The notes: a model not told the origin generated them from the letters alone. A stretch of DNA of 64,000 nucleotides from Lentibacillus sp. JNUCC-1 (GCF_009741735.1 NZ_WHOH01000001.1:124001-188000); one strand, 5' to 3'; numbered from the stretch's first letter, positions 25,642-35,826 are shown. Numbers and translations: made by a program.

Positions 25642-26848
25642 TGTTTTAGTTGTCGGAGCAGGACCTGCGGGTTTATCAGCTGCTATAGCGTGTCGCGAAT
25701 GGGACTTAAGTGTCGCTGTCATAGATGAATTTCCAAAGCCGGGTGGACGTCTGCTTGGCCAATTGCATCAAGAGCCAAGCGGCGAATGGTGGAATGGTAT
25801 ATACGAAACAGATCAATTGCTCGATAAGGCAGAAACACTTGAAACAGACATTCGCTGTGGCGTATCCGCTCACCATATCGAAAAAACAGATGCCGGCTAC
25901 ACAGTTCATACAAATAAAGGCTTGTTGCACAGTAAAAAACTGCTTATTGCAACGGGTGCTGCAGAATCTGCTGCACCTGTTCCCGGATGGACACTCCCTG
26001 GGGTCATGTCGATCGGCGCAGCCCAAGTGATGACGAACGTTCATAGGGTGAAAGTCGGCCAAAAAGGTATAGTCGTAGGTATTAATGTGCTGTCTGCAGC
26101 TATTGCACGCGAAATGCAGTTGGCTGGAGTTGACCTGGACAGCATGGTTCTTCCTGCTTATAACTCAGTCACTGCAGATCATGCACACCCCAAAAAGGTC
26201 ATGGACGGTCTTATGCGAATTGCCCATTTGGCTCCTTCTGCTTTTCTGCGTTTTGGAAGCAAGTTTGCAAAAGCAAAATGGATCAGGGATCTGGCCGTGT
26301 CATTTTACCCGTCGGGTGGTGTGAAAATGTGGGGCATGCCCATTCATGTCCGAAAGGCTGTAACAGAAATCCATGGTACAGACCAGGTCGAGGCTGTCAC
26401 CATATGCAAAGTTACACCTGAAGGCGCACCTATTAAGGGCACCGAGGAAAAAATTGCAGTTGATTTTGTCTGTATTGCAGGAGGACTTTACCCACTTGCA
26501 GAGCTTGCAGCGGTAGCTGGGTGCCCTTTTCAGTATGTAGAAGAACTAGGAGGGCACGTGCCTGTTCACAATGAGAGAATGGAAACACCACTTGAAGGAT
26601 TATATGTAGCTGGAAATATCACCGGTATCGAAAGTGCCAAAGTAGCAAGAGCTCAAGGGACTGTCGCAGGTCTTTCCATTGTCAGAGATTCGATGGACGC
26701 TGTCGATCTCATTGAGCATGGTATTGAAAGTGCCATACAAAATGTGATACAAACACGCGAAAATGCCTCAATTCAATTTCATCCAGGCATTCATGAAGGC
26801 AGAGAAAAAGTAGCCCAGAGCTTTACTGCATATAACAGCCACACATAA
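25634..26848 (+). CDS. FAD/NAD-linked oxidoreductase subunit, HcnB/LhpE-like
   Basis: 404 residues. N-terminal VVGAGPAGLSAAIA FAD motif, a second nucleotide-binding segment near GQKGIVVGINVLSAAIA (imperfect GxGxxG), and a C-terminal LYVAGNITGIESAKVARAQG motif. The usual C-terminal BFD domain is missing and is supplied by the separate gene at 24975. Start at ATG 25634 overlaps the previous stop. Followed by a strong terminator. Confidence 0.84.
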   Translation: MYDVLVVGAGPAGLSAAIACREWDLSVAVIDEFPKPGGRLLGQLHQEPSGEWWNGIYETDQLLDKAETLETDIRCGVSAHHIEKTDAGYTVHTNKGLLHSKKLLIATGAAESAAPVPGWTLPGVMSIGAAQVMTNVHRVKVGQKGIVVGINVLSAAIAREMQLAGVDLDSMVLPAYNSVTADHAHPKKVMDGLMRIAHLAPSAFLRFGSKFAKAKWIRDLAVSFYPSGGVKMWGMPIHVRKAVTEIHGTDQVEAVTICKVTPEGAPIKGTEEKIAVDFVCIAGGLYPLAELAAVAGCPFQYVEELGGHVPVHNERMETPLEGLYVAGNITGIESAKVARAQGTVAGLSIVRDSMDAVDLIEHGIESAIQNVIQTRENASIQFHPGIHEGREKVAQSFTAYNSHT

Positions 26849-26857
26849 TTCGTTGTC

Positions 26858-26897
26858 AAAAGATCCTGTTTCTCCTATAAGAAACAGGATCTTTTTT
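26858..26897 (+). terminator. Terminator of the amine dehydrogenase operon
   Basis: AAAAGATCCTGTTTC pairs with GAAACAGGATCTTTTTT around TCCTATAA. Confidence 0.9.
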
Positions 26898-27011
26898 ATC
26901 CAACCTATGCTTGCATATTGACGCCTGTATCCGCCCCATGCTATGTTTTAACAGTGCTAAAATGAAAACACAACAATTAATCAAGATATTAAAATAGAAG
27001 AAGGGATTTAT

Positions 27012-28598
27012 ATGCAACTGAAAGACCATGTTGACAACCGACGTACATTCGCCATTATTTCACACCCTGATGCTGGTAAGACAACGATGACTGAAAAGCT
27101 ACTATTTTTCGGTAACCTGATTCGTTCAGCAGGGACTGTAAAAGGAAAAAAATCAGGAAAATATGCCACATCAGATTGGATGGATATTGAAAAACAACGT
27201 GGCATATCCGTTACCTCCAGCGTGATGAACTTCCCCTACAAAGGTTATCACATCAATATTCTGGATACACCAGGCCACGAGGACTTCAGTGAAGATACTT
27301 ACAGAACACTTACAGCTGTTGACAGTGTAGTCATGATGATTGATGCCACAAAAGGCATTGAGGCACAAACGATCAAGCTGTTTAAAGTATGTCGTATGCG
27401 CGGGATACCCATTTTTACATTCATCAACAAACTTGACCGTGAAGGTCGTGAACCGCTTGAATTATTGGAACAAATTGAAGAGGTATTAGACATTGAAACC
27501 TATCCAATGAACTGGCCTGTTGGAATGGGAAAAAGATTTCTCGGTATTTTTGACCGTCATAATGAGCAATTCGTTCAATATACGGGTAATGAACAGGAAA
27601 TAGGCATCCCCTACAACGAATTGGATCATGAAAAACACCGAGAATTAACGGCTAATGCAACATTTGAAGCAAGCCGAAATGAATTGGCGCTTGTTGAGGA
27701 AGCAGGCGAAACCTTTTCCATGGATGCCATATTAGCAGGTGAACAAACACCGGTATTCTTTGGCAGTGCCCTTGCGCCGTTTGGTGTTCAAACGTTTTTT
27801 GACACTTTTATTTCTATGGCTCCGCCTCCCGCACCGCGAAAGTCGACCGCGGGTTTGGTTCAACCGGATTACGAGGCTTTTTCAGGATTTATTTTTAAAA
27901 TTCAAGCCAACATGAATCCCGCCCATCGGGACCGAGTCGCCTTTTTACGGGTTTGTTCCGGTGTTTTTCATAGAGGCATGACGGTGAAATTGTCACGTAC
28001 CGGTAAAGCAATTAAACTGGCTCAGTCTCAGCAATTTATTGCCTCCTCCAGAGATACAATCGAAGAAGCTTATGCCGGTGATATCATTGGTATCTATGAT
28101 CCGAATGTGTATCAAATAGGAGACACTTTGTATGATGGCCGTAGTGCTTTTGAATATGATGAACTCCCTCAATTTCCACCAGAACTGTTTCAGAGCGTGG
28201 CACCGAAAAACGCTATGAAATCCAAACAGTATACCAAGGGGATTGAACAGCTCGTTCAAGAAGGCGCTATACAACTTTATAAAAAACGAAGCACGGATGC
28301 ACACATACTGGGAGCAGTCGGCGAGCTGCAATATGAAGTCTTTCGTCATAGAATGAAAAATGAATACAATGTGGACGTTATGATGGAACCGATTGGAGAA
28401 CGATTGCCTCGGTGGATCCAGCCTGAAGATGCAGACCCCTCTCTATTTGACGAACGCAACATGCTTGTCAGAAACAGAAATGGAAATGACGTCGTTTTGT
28501 TTAAAAATGCGTTTTCCTTGAATTGGTTCAAAGATAAACATCCTGACATTGAACTGATTGATCTATTCGAAGTCAATCAATATGATCAGTCTCATTAA
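27012..28598 (+). CDS. prfC: Peptide chain release factor 3
   Basis: Translational GTPase that recycles RF1/RF2 after termination. 528 residues. G1 [10 protein letters not shown]2 region with RGISVTSS, G3 DTPGHEDF, G4 NKLD, and the RF3 C-terminal domains. Typical length for the family. GAAGGG precedes ATG 27012. Monocistronic, with its own terminator. B. subtilis itself lacks prfC, while several halotolerant bacilli carry one. Confidence 0.95.
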   Translation: MQLKDHVDNRRTFAIISHPDAGKTTMTEKLLFFGNLIRSAGTVKGKKSGKYATSDWMDIEKQRGISVTSSVMNFPYKGYHINILDTPGHEDFSEDTYRTLTAVDSVVMMIDATKGIEAQTIKLFKVCRMRGIPIFTFINKLDREGREPLELLEQIEEVLDIETYPMNWPVGMGKRFLGIFDRHNEQFVQYTGNEQEIGIPYNELDHEKHRELTANATFEASRNELALVEEAGETFSMDAILAGEQTPVFFGSALAPFGVQTFFDTFISMAPPPAPRKSTAGLVQPDYEAFSGFIFKIQANMNPAHRDRVAFLRVCSGVFHRGMTVKLSRTGKAIKLAQSQQFIASSRDTIEEAYAGDIIGIYDPNVYQIGDTLYDGRSAFEYDELPQFPPELFQSVAPKNAMKSKQYTKGIEQLVQEGAIQLYKKRSTDAHILGAVGELQYEVFRHRMKNEYNVDVMMEPIGERLPRWIQPEDADPSLFDERNMLVRNRNGNDVVLFKNAFSLNWFKDKHPDIELIDLFEVNQYDQSH

Positions 28599-28599
28599 A

Positions 28600-28642
28600 A
28601 AAATCACCGGTCATGCAATCTAATGCATGACCGGTGATTTTT
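28600..28642. terminator. Bidirectional terminator between prfC and the DUF4870 gene
   Basis: AAAATCACCGGTCATGCA pairs perfectly with TGCATGACCGGTGATTTTT. Confidence 0.92.
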
Positions 28643-28644
28643 GT

Positions 28645-28968
28645 TTACTTAATGAATTGAATAACAGTTGGTATTTTGTAATATTTACCGTCGTAAGCTT
28701 TGATAGCAGCAATAATTGTAAAAACAAAAGCCATAATACCGAGTGCGATTAGTGCAACGATACCTATGATTACAAAAATTAATATGGTGCCTACAAATGA
28801 ATAAATCGCATACGAGATCAGAAAGTTCAAATACTGCTTACCATGGAAGTCCACCAATGATGATTCCTCTCGCTTTATAATCCAAATAACAAGCGGACCT
28901 ATGAAGGTTGTAAAAAAACTAGTCAAATAAATCAGCATGGCATATAGTCTTTCATCCTTCTCTGTCAT
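28645..28968 (-). CDS. DUF4870 membrane protein
   Basis: 107 residues starting MTEKDERLYAMLIYLTSFF, with three to four helices and the family-typical GPLVIWIIKREESSLVDFHGKQYLNF motif. Function unknown. AGGGGG lies 12 nt from the chosen ATG, a little far, so the start is less certain. Monocistronic, convergent to prfC. Confidence 0.82.
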   Translation of the reverse strand: MTEKDERLYAMLIYLTSFFTTFIGPLVIWIIKREESSLVDFHGKQYLNFLISYAIYSFVGTILIFVIIGIVALIALGIMAFVFTIIAAIKAYDGKYYKIPTVIQFIK

Positions 28969-29030
28969 GTCGATGTTGATCCCCCTTTGTTCAATCATAT
29001 TATGCAGAATTTTATTATAGCATATCTTGA

Positions 29031-29069
29031 AAAAAATGACCTCGTACAATCGTAACGAGGTCATTTTTG
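29031..29069 (-). terminator. Terminator of the glycine-betaine binding protein gene
   Basis: AAAAAATGACCTCG pairs with CGAGGTCATTTTTGT around TACAATCGTAA. Confidence 0.88.
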
Positions 29070-29088
29070 TTACTCCTATAGCGATGGA

Positions 29089-29958
29089 TTACTTACCCAA
29101 CCACTCATCAACTGTATCCTGGTGTTCTTCAATCCAGGCTTCAGCCAGGTCTCTTGGTTTTTCACCCTCATCAAGCGAAATAAGCCATTCTTCAACCATA
29201 TCAAGATCAAGTTCCATATTGGAAAACAACGTATACGCCGTCGGAGCCTCTTCTTCAAGTTGAGGCGTTACGCCAACTTCAACGTCATCAAGCTTCCACG
29301 AATTTCTCGGGTCTTCCAAAAATTTGATGTCATAGTTAACAAACATTGGGTGTGGGCGCCAAGCATTAAATGCGATCGGCTCTTCTTTTTCTATTAACTT
29401 TTTCATCTGGGCCATCATGCCGGCAACACTGCTGTTGCTAATTTCAAAGTCATCCATTTCATAATCCTCAACCATTACTTCTGTGGTCTTTCCCATACCA
29501 CTGCCTGGCTCAATGGAGTAAATCGTATGATCAAACTCATCTGCATGTTCCCTCAGGTCTTCGATACTGTTGATGTCTTCCATGTAAGTCGGAACGCCCA
29601 TTCCCAGTGGCATGTCAGAGAATAACTTTCCAGCTGTTTCAAACGAATCATCGTATTCCTCTATATATTCGCTGTGCAAATTGGGTCTCCAAATATCGAT
29701 AAAGGCATCAATATCCTGACTTGATAAGGCCTGATACAAAATACCAACCTCTGCTTCTTTAATATCAACTTCAAAACCTTCATTTTCGAGAATGACAGCT
29801 GACAAATAGGCTGGAACGGTGGCATAGTCATAAGGGTCCAAACCAATTTTGATTGTTGACTTTTCCTCCGATCCCTTATCACCCGCTTCTTCTCCACTAT
29901 TTTCATTGTTGTCGCTGCATCCTGTAAACAGAATCGCAATTCCAACCACCATCATCAT
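29089..29958 (-). CDS. Glycine betaine-type ABC substrate-binding lipoprotein (OpuAC/ProX family)
   Basis: Extracellular binding protein for betaine-like osmolytes. 289 residues from the ATG: lipobox LFTGC, a short acidic linker, then the OpuAC fold with conserved Trp in IDIWRPN and FNAWRPHPMF. The visible ATG gives a signal with no basic residues. Reading 12 codons further upstream gives IKRQAVYSNLVKMMM..., a normal n-region, but starting at ATT (29994) 6 nt behind GAAGGG; either a rare ATT start or a damaged start codon. No ABC permease or ATPase is adjacent, so it is an orphan here. Confidence 0.85.
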   Translation of the reverse strand: MMMVVGIAILFTGCSDNNENSGEEAGDKGSEEKSTIKIGLDPYDYATVPAYLSAVILENEGFEVDIKEAEVGILYQALSSQDIDAFIDIWRPNLHSEYIEEYDDSFETAGKLFSDMPLGMGVPTYMEDINSIEDLREHADEFDHTIYSIEPGSGMGKTTEVMVEDYEMDDFEISNSSVAGMMAQMKKLIEKEEPIAFNAWRPHPMFVNYDIKFLEDPRNSWKLDDVEVGVTPQLEEEAPTAYTLFSNMELDLDMVEEWLISLDEGEKPRDLAEAWIEEHQDTVDEWLGK

Positions 29959-30182
29959 CTTTACGAGGTTACTGTATACAGCTTGTCTCTTAATAATAGT
30001 TTACCCTTCTTTCTCTTATTTTTGTATGATTCAAGGGATTACGCATACTTGAACCGTACAAAGATAAATACTAACACAACCTAAAGCAAACATTAATTAA
30101 AATCCCTTAAAAGTTTTTCTTATTCATATTCAAACGAAAACAGGACATCCTAAACCTAACCAAGTAAAAGAGGAGTGTTGTA

Positions 30183-30341
30183 ATGTCAGAGCAAAATAAA
30201 AACCGCAACAAGGATAAAGGCAAACAGAATAACCGTAACAAATTCAATAAACAACATGAAGGCTATGAAGTAGAAATGTCTGAAGACACCGAGTTCCTGA
30301 ATCTCGACAATAAGAAAAACAAACGTCATGGACGTTCGTAA
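30183..30341 (+). CDS. Small hydrophilic basic protein (52 aa)
   Basis: MSEQNKNRNKDKGKQNNRNK followed by an acidic stretch (EVEMSEDTEFLNLD) and a basic tail NKKNKRHGRS. GAGGAGTGTTGT precedes the ATG and a terminator follows within 10 nt, which supports a real gene. Asn/Lys-rich small proteins of this kind occur in Bacillaceae; function unknown. Confidence 0.7.
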   Translation: MSEQNKNRNKDKGKQNNRNKFNKQHEGYEVEMSEDTEFLNLDNKKNKRHGRS

Positions 30342-30349
30342 AAGAAAAA

Positions 30350-30377
30350 AGACTGGAAAGCAGATTCCAGTCTTTAC
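30350..30377. terminator. Bidirectional terminator after the 52-aa gene and sbcC
   Basis: AAAAGACTGGAA pairs with TTCCAGTCTTT; overlaps the last codon of sbcC on the other strand. Confidence 0.82.
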
Positions 30378-33300
30378 TTAACTAAAAATGCTGTACGGCT
30401 TGACCCTTCTTTAGTCTTCTTTACTTCAAGGACAGCTGGGAAGATGGTTTTGAGTTCTTGCACGTGTGATATAACGCCTATCATACGGCCTGACTGCTGC
30501 AATTCAATAAGCGTATCTATTGCTTTATGCAAAGCTTCCTCATCAAGTGTCCCAAAGCCCTCATCAATAAACATTGTCTCAATCGAAACGCCACCTTGAA
30601 AACTCTGAATCACATCAGACATGCCAAGTGCGAGACATAGAGAGGCGTTGAATTTTTCACCGCCTGATAAGGTTTTAACATCTCTGTTTTGTCCTGTATA
30701 GGCGTCGTAAATATCAAGTCCAAGACCGCTCTGGCGCCCATGAGCCTCTTGACGATCACTCCGGATTAAATAAAATTGTCCGTTTGACAGATGTCTCAGC
30801 CGTTCGTTAGCAGCTTCAATAATCTGTTCTAAGTATTCAATTTGCAGATACCGTTCAAACGAAACTTTTTGAGCATTCTGCCCGCGGATCACATCATGTA
30901 AATGCGTTAAGCGTCCTAATTGACGATCTGCTGCCACAACTTCCTCGTGAGCTTTCTCGATTTGAACTTGCAGATTTTTCGCTTCCCTGTAGTAATCCTC
31001 TGATTGTTTCCACATTTTGAAAGCAGTCTCATACGCAGTCTTAAGTGTCTCTTTTTCTTTCTCTAAAGCTGTGATGTCCTTTTTCCTTTTACCTTCAAGT
31101 TTTTTGGCAAGCTCGGTGGTTTGTTCCATTAGAAGTATGCGCTGCTGTTTAAATGATTCGATAGATTCCTTAAGTGTTTGAATTGATGCTGCATCCATTT
31201 TCGCTTCCTGATAAGCCTGTTGCGATGTAAACCCCGCCTGCTTCAGCTGCTCGTCGAACTGCTTTTCGTGTTCTTTCCTGTTGTTTTCTGCTTCCAGAAG
31301 TTGTTTCTGTACATGTTCATAGCTGGTTTCAGTTTGTGTGAATGTCTGTTTAGCGTGTTGTAGTTGCGTTTGCGCTTGGTCCCAGGCTGATTCAAGCTGC
31401 TGTTTATAGCGCTCTGCTTGTTTAACCGTTTGCTTTAATTTCTCCAAGTCGCGATAGATTTCCGGTATCGTTGTGACACGGTCCTCATACACAGCTTTTG
31501 CTTTATCGACATTCGTCTTAGCTTCTTGTACCGCATGCTCTTTTTCCTTTAGCTGTTTTTCGAGCGTGTTAAACTGTTCTTCAAAAGTTTCTACTTCTTT
31601 TTTCAGAGCTGTACGTTGTTTGTCTTGATTTGTTAACGATTGAATCTGCGCTTTGAGTTCTTGGCCGCGTGGAACGAGATCGTCATAAAGCTCTTTTACT
31701 TTGTCCAGATTATCCACGTATGTTCGAACTGCCTCCGATTGAGTGGTTAAGGTGCTTTCTGATGTATGCAAATGGGCTTTTGCTTCCCGGTAAGATTGGT
31801 CTTCTCGGTCAAGTTCATACTTAGCGTTATCAAGCGATTGTTTCGTTACACCATCGGAATGGGTGTTTGCTTTCATAGGGTGTGACGTACTTCCGCAAAC
31901 TGGACATGCTTCTCCATCGTGAAGCCTAGTGGCGAGCAGTTCAGCATGGTTATTAAGCCAGGCTGTTTCCGCCTGATCATAAGCTTTTTTGGCTTTTTCA
32001 TAGCTTTTTTGTTTTGTTTGAACATCTCGCCTAAATTCTTCAACATTCTTTTGAGCTGTTAAGAATTCGCGGAGAACTCGTGCCTCTTCACGCATTTTTT
32101 CCAGTTGAATCGTTTTCTCAGAGAGTAATGATGGAATTGAATCAATCTTGTCTAATGTTTGCTTTTTGACTAATGTCTCTTTTTTCACAGCATCGGCCTT
32201 GTTCTGCAGTTGCGCCAACTCTGTTTCAACCTGTTCTTTTGTTTTGTGCAGTGAAGTGAGCCGTTTTTCAATGTCCCTAAAGGCTTCTACAGCAGGAACA
32301 TACTCTTTTAACTTGTCCAGATTTCGCCTTGCCTCATCCCGCTCTGCCTGTTTTTCTTGTTCTATTTTATGATGTGCTTCAGCATTTTCGTATGCTTTTT
32401 CAGCATTTTTCTTAGCCGTTTCAGCATTCTTCAATTGATTCACTTTTACTTTTTCTGTTTGCCGGCTTGCTTCAGTTTGTTTTTCATAAGGCTCAATGTT
32501 CCCTGCCCGCTGTGCTGTTTCAAGCTTTCTCTCTTTGATTTTGTAGTCAGGAACTTGTTGGTTCAAAGTGTCTAGCTTGTCTTTTTTAACAGCAAGATCT
32601 TCAAACGATTCATTAAGTGCTTTTGCCTGGTGCCATTCTGCCTGTTTTTCATTATGGGCATGATAAGCTGCGTGGTACTCCTTTTCATCAGCTTCAATCC
32701 GATCACGATAGAAAAGAAGTTCTTCATCAAATCCGGACAGTATATGATTCACATTCATATGTTCACTTTCAACGACTTCAAATAAAACAGAGTCTTCCCT
32801 TTTTGGTAAGACCGCCTCTATAGTACCAACGTAATGATCAAATGTCTGTTTTTTTCGATTGTAAGCTTGTTCTGATGCCTCTTTGCGGGTGCGCAACCGT
32901 TCACTGATTTGTTTATAGGCATCTGTTTTAAACAACCGCCGCAAAATTTCTTCCTTGTTCTCTGTTTTGGATGTAAGCAGTTTACGGAATTCTCCTTGCG
33001 GAAGCATGACAATTTGTTTGAATTGGTCCTGTGTCAGTCCGATCAAGGCTTCAACTTTACGATCAATTTCAGACACCATTTGCCGGTCTACACACGGGAT
33101 TTCATCACCGGATTCGAGCCGCTCAAAAAATTCATATCGTTCTCCTGTTTTTGATTTATTGCCTGCTTTCACATGCCCAAGCTGGCGTAAGATCCGGTAT
33201 GTTCTTCCGTGAATGGTAAATAACAACTCTACAGATGTATGTACATCATCATCAGCAAAATCACTTCTCAACATAAGGCTTTTATCTCGGTCTTGTCCAC

Positions 33301-33469
33301 TCGCCTCGCCATACAAAGCAAAGCTAATCCCATCAAATATGGTTGTTTTTCCTGCACCGGTATTCCCCGCTATGACAAACAAACGGTTATCTTCCAGTTC
33401 AGTAAAATCGATCGTTTCTTTGTCTTTATACGGACCAAATGCCGTCATCGTTAATACCAATGGTTTCAT
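30374..33469 (-). CDS. sbcC: SbcC ATPase subunit of the SbcCD nuclease
   Basis: SMC-like ATPase that with SbcD cuts DNA hairpins and ends. 1031 residues: Walker A AGNTGAGKTT near residue 35, long coiled coils, a central zinc hook EACPVCGS (CxxC), then signature LSGGEKFNASLCLALG and Walker B MFIDEGFGTLDEEAL. Start ATG 33469 follows GGGGAGGTG. Lies 17 nt after sbcD. Long palindromes such as the family-2 repeats in this window are the kind of DNA this enzyme acts on. Confidence 0.95.
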   Translation of the reverse strand: MKPLVLTMTAFGPYKDKETIDFTELEDNRLFVIAGNTGAGKTTIFDGISFALYGEASGQDRDKSLMLRSDFADDDVHTSVELLFTIHGRTYRILRQLGHVKAGNKSKTGERYEFFERLESGDEIPCVDRQMVSEIDRKVEALIGLTQDQFKQIVMLPQGEFRKLLTSKTENKEEILRRLFKTDAYKQISERLRTRKEASEQAYNRKKQTFDHYVGTIEAVLPKREDSVLFEVVESEHMNVNHILSGFDEELLFYRDRIEADEKEYHAAYHAHNEKQAEWHQAKALNESFEDLAVKKDKLDTLNQQVPDYKIKERKLETAQRAGNIEPYEKQTEASRQTEKVKVNQLKNAETAKKNAEKAYENAEAHHKIEQEKQAERDEARRNLDKLKEYVPAVEAFRDIEKRLTSLHKTKEQVETELAQLQNKADAVKKETLVKKQTLDKIDSIPSLLSEKTIQLEKMREEARVLREFLTAQKNVEEFRRDVQTKQKSYEKAKKAYDQAETAWLNNHAELLATRLHDGEACPVCGSTSHPMKANTHSDGVTKQSLDNAKYELDREDQSYREAKAHLHTSESTLTTQSEAVRTYVDNLDKVKELYDDLVPRGQELKAQIQSLTNQDKQRTALKKEVETFEEQFNTLEKQLKEKEHAVQEAKTNVDKAKAVYEDRVTTIPEIYRDLEKLKQTVKQAERYKQQLESAWDQAQTQLQHAKQTFTQTETSYEHVQKQLLEAENNRKEHEKQFDEQLKQAGFTSQQAYQEAKMDAASIQTLKESIESFKQQRILLMEQTTELAKKLEGKRKKDITALEKEKETLKTAYETAFKMWKQSEDYYREAKNLQVQIEKAHEEVVAADRQLGRLTHLHDVIRGQNAQKVSFERYLQIEYLEQIIEAANERLRHLSNGQFYLIRSDRQEAHGRQSGLGLDIYDAYTGQNRDVKTLSGGEKFNASLCLALGMSDVIQSFQGGVSIETMFIDEGFGTLDEEALHKAIDTLIELQQSGRMIGVISHVQELKTIFPAVLEVKKTKEGSSRTAFLVK

Positions 33470-33486
33470 TTGCAGATCACCTCCCC

Positions 33487-34674
33487 TTAAGAATGTGTGG
33501 TTAAATTAATATGATCTGTTTCGGTTTCTTTTTCTTCCTGAAGCAACTCATCGAGAACATCTTTAAAAATTGATTCGGTTTCTTCGGACGGCTTCTGGCC
33601 TTCCACTTCTTTATAAAAGGCTGAGAATAGCTCAATGGCATCCATCTCAGTCCGTGGTTTTCCCTTTTCGCCAGAAGTTTGAGCGAACGGCGTAACTGAT
33701 GTCCGCTCTACATGCATAGCGTTCGGATAAACGGAGCGCACTTTTTCCATTGGTGAGAGTACAGGGGTTTCGTCGGTTAGACGTACAAATACATAATCTT
33801 CATTGACTTCCTGATCCATGAGTTCCTCAATAGATGACTCGATGACACGCATATCCCTCATTGGTGTGAATAAGCGTTTTTCCACCTCTACTTGTCCTTC
33901 TGCGTTCATGTCGATGATCAGATAACCCTTTTGATGAGCAACTTCCGAACTGGAATATTTCAAGAGAGAGCCGGCATAACGAACGGTGTCATTCAGTACA
34001 TAATGCGCCTGGTGCAAGTGACCGAGCGCTGTATAATGAAACGGGACAAAGTGGCGGGCATTCACATACTCTGCACCCCCAACAGATAATGGTCGTTCTG
34101 AGTCGCTCGTATTATCTTCTGCCTCTCCATGCGGCGTTACAAATGCATGTCCAACAAAGACATGTCGAGCATCAGGGTCCATTGTTTCTTCAATGTGGGA
34201 TACGATTGTTTTCATAGCATCATCATGGCTTTTAACTGTATCATCTTCAAAAACATGTCTGACAACGCTTGGATCACAATATGGAACCTGATGGAAATGG
34301 ACCTCTCCATAGTTATCATGAAGAATAACCGGCTTTAATTCTTGGCTTAATTGTCCAGTCATATGTAACCCATTGTGCTGCATAATGCGACTCCCGAAAT
34401 GCAGACGTCCTGGACTGTCATGATTTCCGGCTATGGCTATAACAGGTGTGCCTTTTTTAAGCACAATATCCTCTAAAACTTCATCCAGTAAGTGAACGGC
34501 ATCCGTTGGGGGAACTGCCCGATCATATAAGTCACCCGCGATAATCACAACATCCGGTTTTTCCTGGTCAATTGCTGTTTTGAATTGCTCCAGTACAAAG
34601 CGCTGGTCTTCAGTCATATATACCCCTTGCACAAGCTTCCCCAAATGCCAATCCGCCGTATGAAATATCTTCAT
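33487..34674 (-). CDS. sbcD: SbcD nuclease subunit
   Basis: Mre11-type Mn-dependent exonuclease/endonuclease. 395 residues with phosphoesterase motifs FHTADWHLG, IAGDLYDRA, AGNHDSPGR and LGHLHQAH. ATG 34674 is chosen because GGGGAGGAG lies 7 nt upstream; the longer frame upstream is spurious. Two-gene sbcDC operon on the minus strand. Confidence 0.95.
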   Translation of the reverse strand: MKIFHTADWHLGKLVQGVYMTEDQRFVLEQFKTAIDQEKPDVVIIAGDLYDRAVPPTDAVHLLDEVLEDIVLKKGTPVIAIAGNHDSPGRLHFGSRIMQHNGLHMTGQLSQELKPVILHDNYGEVHFHQVPYCDPSVVRHVFEDDTVKSHDDAMKTIVSHIEETMDPDARHVFVGHAFVTPHGEAEDNTSDSERPLSVGGAEYVNARHFVPFHYTALGHLHQAHYVLNDTVRYAGSLLKYSSSEVAHQKGYLIIDMNAEGQVEVEKRLFTPMRDMRVIESSIEELMDQEVNEDYVFVRLTDETPVLSPMEKVRSVYPNAMHVERTSVTPFAQTSGEKGKPRTEMDAIELFSAFYKEVEGQKPSEETESIFKDVLDELLQEEKETETDHINLTTHS

Positions 34675-34903
34675 AATCGATCTCCTCCCCATCTTTCGAT
34701 TGTTAAAAAAATCATTCAAGTTTTCACAACGTCTCACTTTGTCTCTGTTTTCAGGTAAGCGTAATCGTCTTCTTCCAGTATAACGTATTTTTGAAGGTTT
34801 TGTCGTTATGGTAATGTGTTTTGACATCATCTGCCATGTATTACTTTGTAGATGTGGTGTCAAAATAAAACAGGTTATTTATAAAAAATGGAGTGATTAC
34901 CGC

Positions 34904-35284
34904 ATGGAAAATGAGCACCAACAAAATGAAGCTATCAATTATTTTGAGCAATCCATATTGGATTACAAGCAAGGATCCAGCCGGATCGAAATGTCTTTGC
35001 CTAATATGGCAGAAGGGTATTTTAAATTTACCGAAGCCTGTTTTAAAGAGGGCGCACTTAGTCGAAAGCAAAAACAGCTTACTGCCCTTGCCATCAGTAT
35101 TTATGCCAAAGATGATTATTGCATTATTTATCATGCAAAAGGGGCTGCCGTAAACGGGGCAACAGAAGAGGAAATCGCAGAAACAATCGCAGTCAGTGCA
35201 GCACTCGGAGGCGGTGCCGCGTTTTCCCAAGGAGTGACACTGGCACTGGATACTTTTGATCATTTTCAGGAGACATTACATTAA
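34904..35284 (+). CDS. Carboxymuconolactone decarboxylase/AhpD-like protein
   Basis: 126 residues, helical. Family motif near AKDDYCIIYHAKGAAVNGATEEEI with one Cys and the conserved His; AhpD-type enzymes usually have CxxC, so only a peroxidatic or single-Cys function is possible. ATG 34904 lies 8 nt behind GGAGTG. Convergent with an OsmC gene, another thiol-type antioxidant, sharing a terminator. Confidence 0.82.
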   Translation: MENEHQQNEAINYFEQSILDYKQGSSRIEMSLPNMAEGYFKFTEACFKEGALSRKQKQLTALAISIYAKDDYCIIYHAKGAAVNGATEEEIAETIAVSAALGGGAAFSQGVTLALDTFDHFQETLH

Positions 35285-35294
35285 GCGAGCACAC

Positions 35295-35343
35295 AAAGCC
35301 GGCGTACGCATCCATTCAAATGGATCATATGCCGGCTCTTTTT
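35295..35343. terminator. Bidirectional terminator between AhpD-like and OsmC genes
   Basis: AAAGCCGGC(G)TA...CATCCATT pairs with AATGGATCATAT GCCGGCTCTTTTT; the 3' end overlaps the OsmC stop codon. Confidence 0.8.
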
Positions 35344-35764
35344 AAACAAGTTTGCTTTTATAACCGTTTATAGAATAGCTTGCTGACATTTCAGCATTAA
35401 GAGAATGAGACACCGTACAATACTTATCCATAGACAATTGAATCGCTCTTGCCACCTTGTCTTCAGGTAGATTACCCGTCAACACATATTCAATATGGAT
35501 TTTCGTAAATCGTTTTGGATGCTCTTCCGCGCGTTCACTTGTTAAATCCATGTGAAATGCTTCAGGTTCGATCCGCATTTTCTTTAAGATCGATAAGGTA
35601 TCAATACCTGTACAGCCTGCAACAGCATTTAACAGGAATTCGGTCGGACGGGCCCCTGTGTTTTGTCCTCCAACAGCTTCGTTCGCGTCCATCCTCAAGC
35701 GATGGCCTGATGGGGTTTCGCTGGAAAAAGCCATTCCTTGTTCCCACTTGACTCTCAATTCCAT
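35342..35764 (-). CDS. OsmC/YhfA-type thiol peroxidase-like protein
   Basis: 140 residues with the two conserved OsmC cysteines, Cys51 in NAVAGCTGID and Cys116 in DKYCTVSH, and the Arg/Glu surroundings (GARPTEFLL). Likely reduces organic hydroperoxides or handles reactive sulfur species. AAAGGAGG lies 8 nt before the ATG. Monocistronic. Confidence 0.88.
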   Translation of the reverse strand: MELRVKWEQGMAFSSETPSGHRLRMDANEAVGGQNTGARPTEFLLNAVAGCTGIDTLSILKKMRIEPEAFHMDLTSERAEEHPKRFTKIHIEYVLTGNLPEDKVARAIQLSMDKYCTVSHSLNAEMSASYSINGYKSKLV

Positions 35765-35826
35765 TTAGACGCCTCCTTTTATTAACACTTTGTCTTTCCT
35801 TTGTATCATTTACAATCTAGATTAAA

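Noticed and set aside
29995..30180. Riboswitch in the leader of the betaine-binding protein gene
   Set aside because: No recognisable c-di-AMP or other riboswitch motif or terminator pair could be seen by eye.
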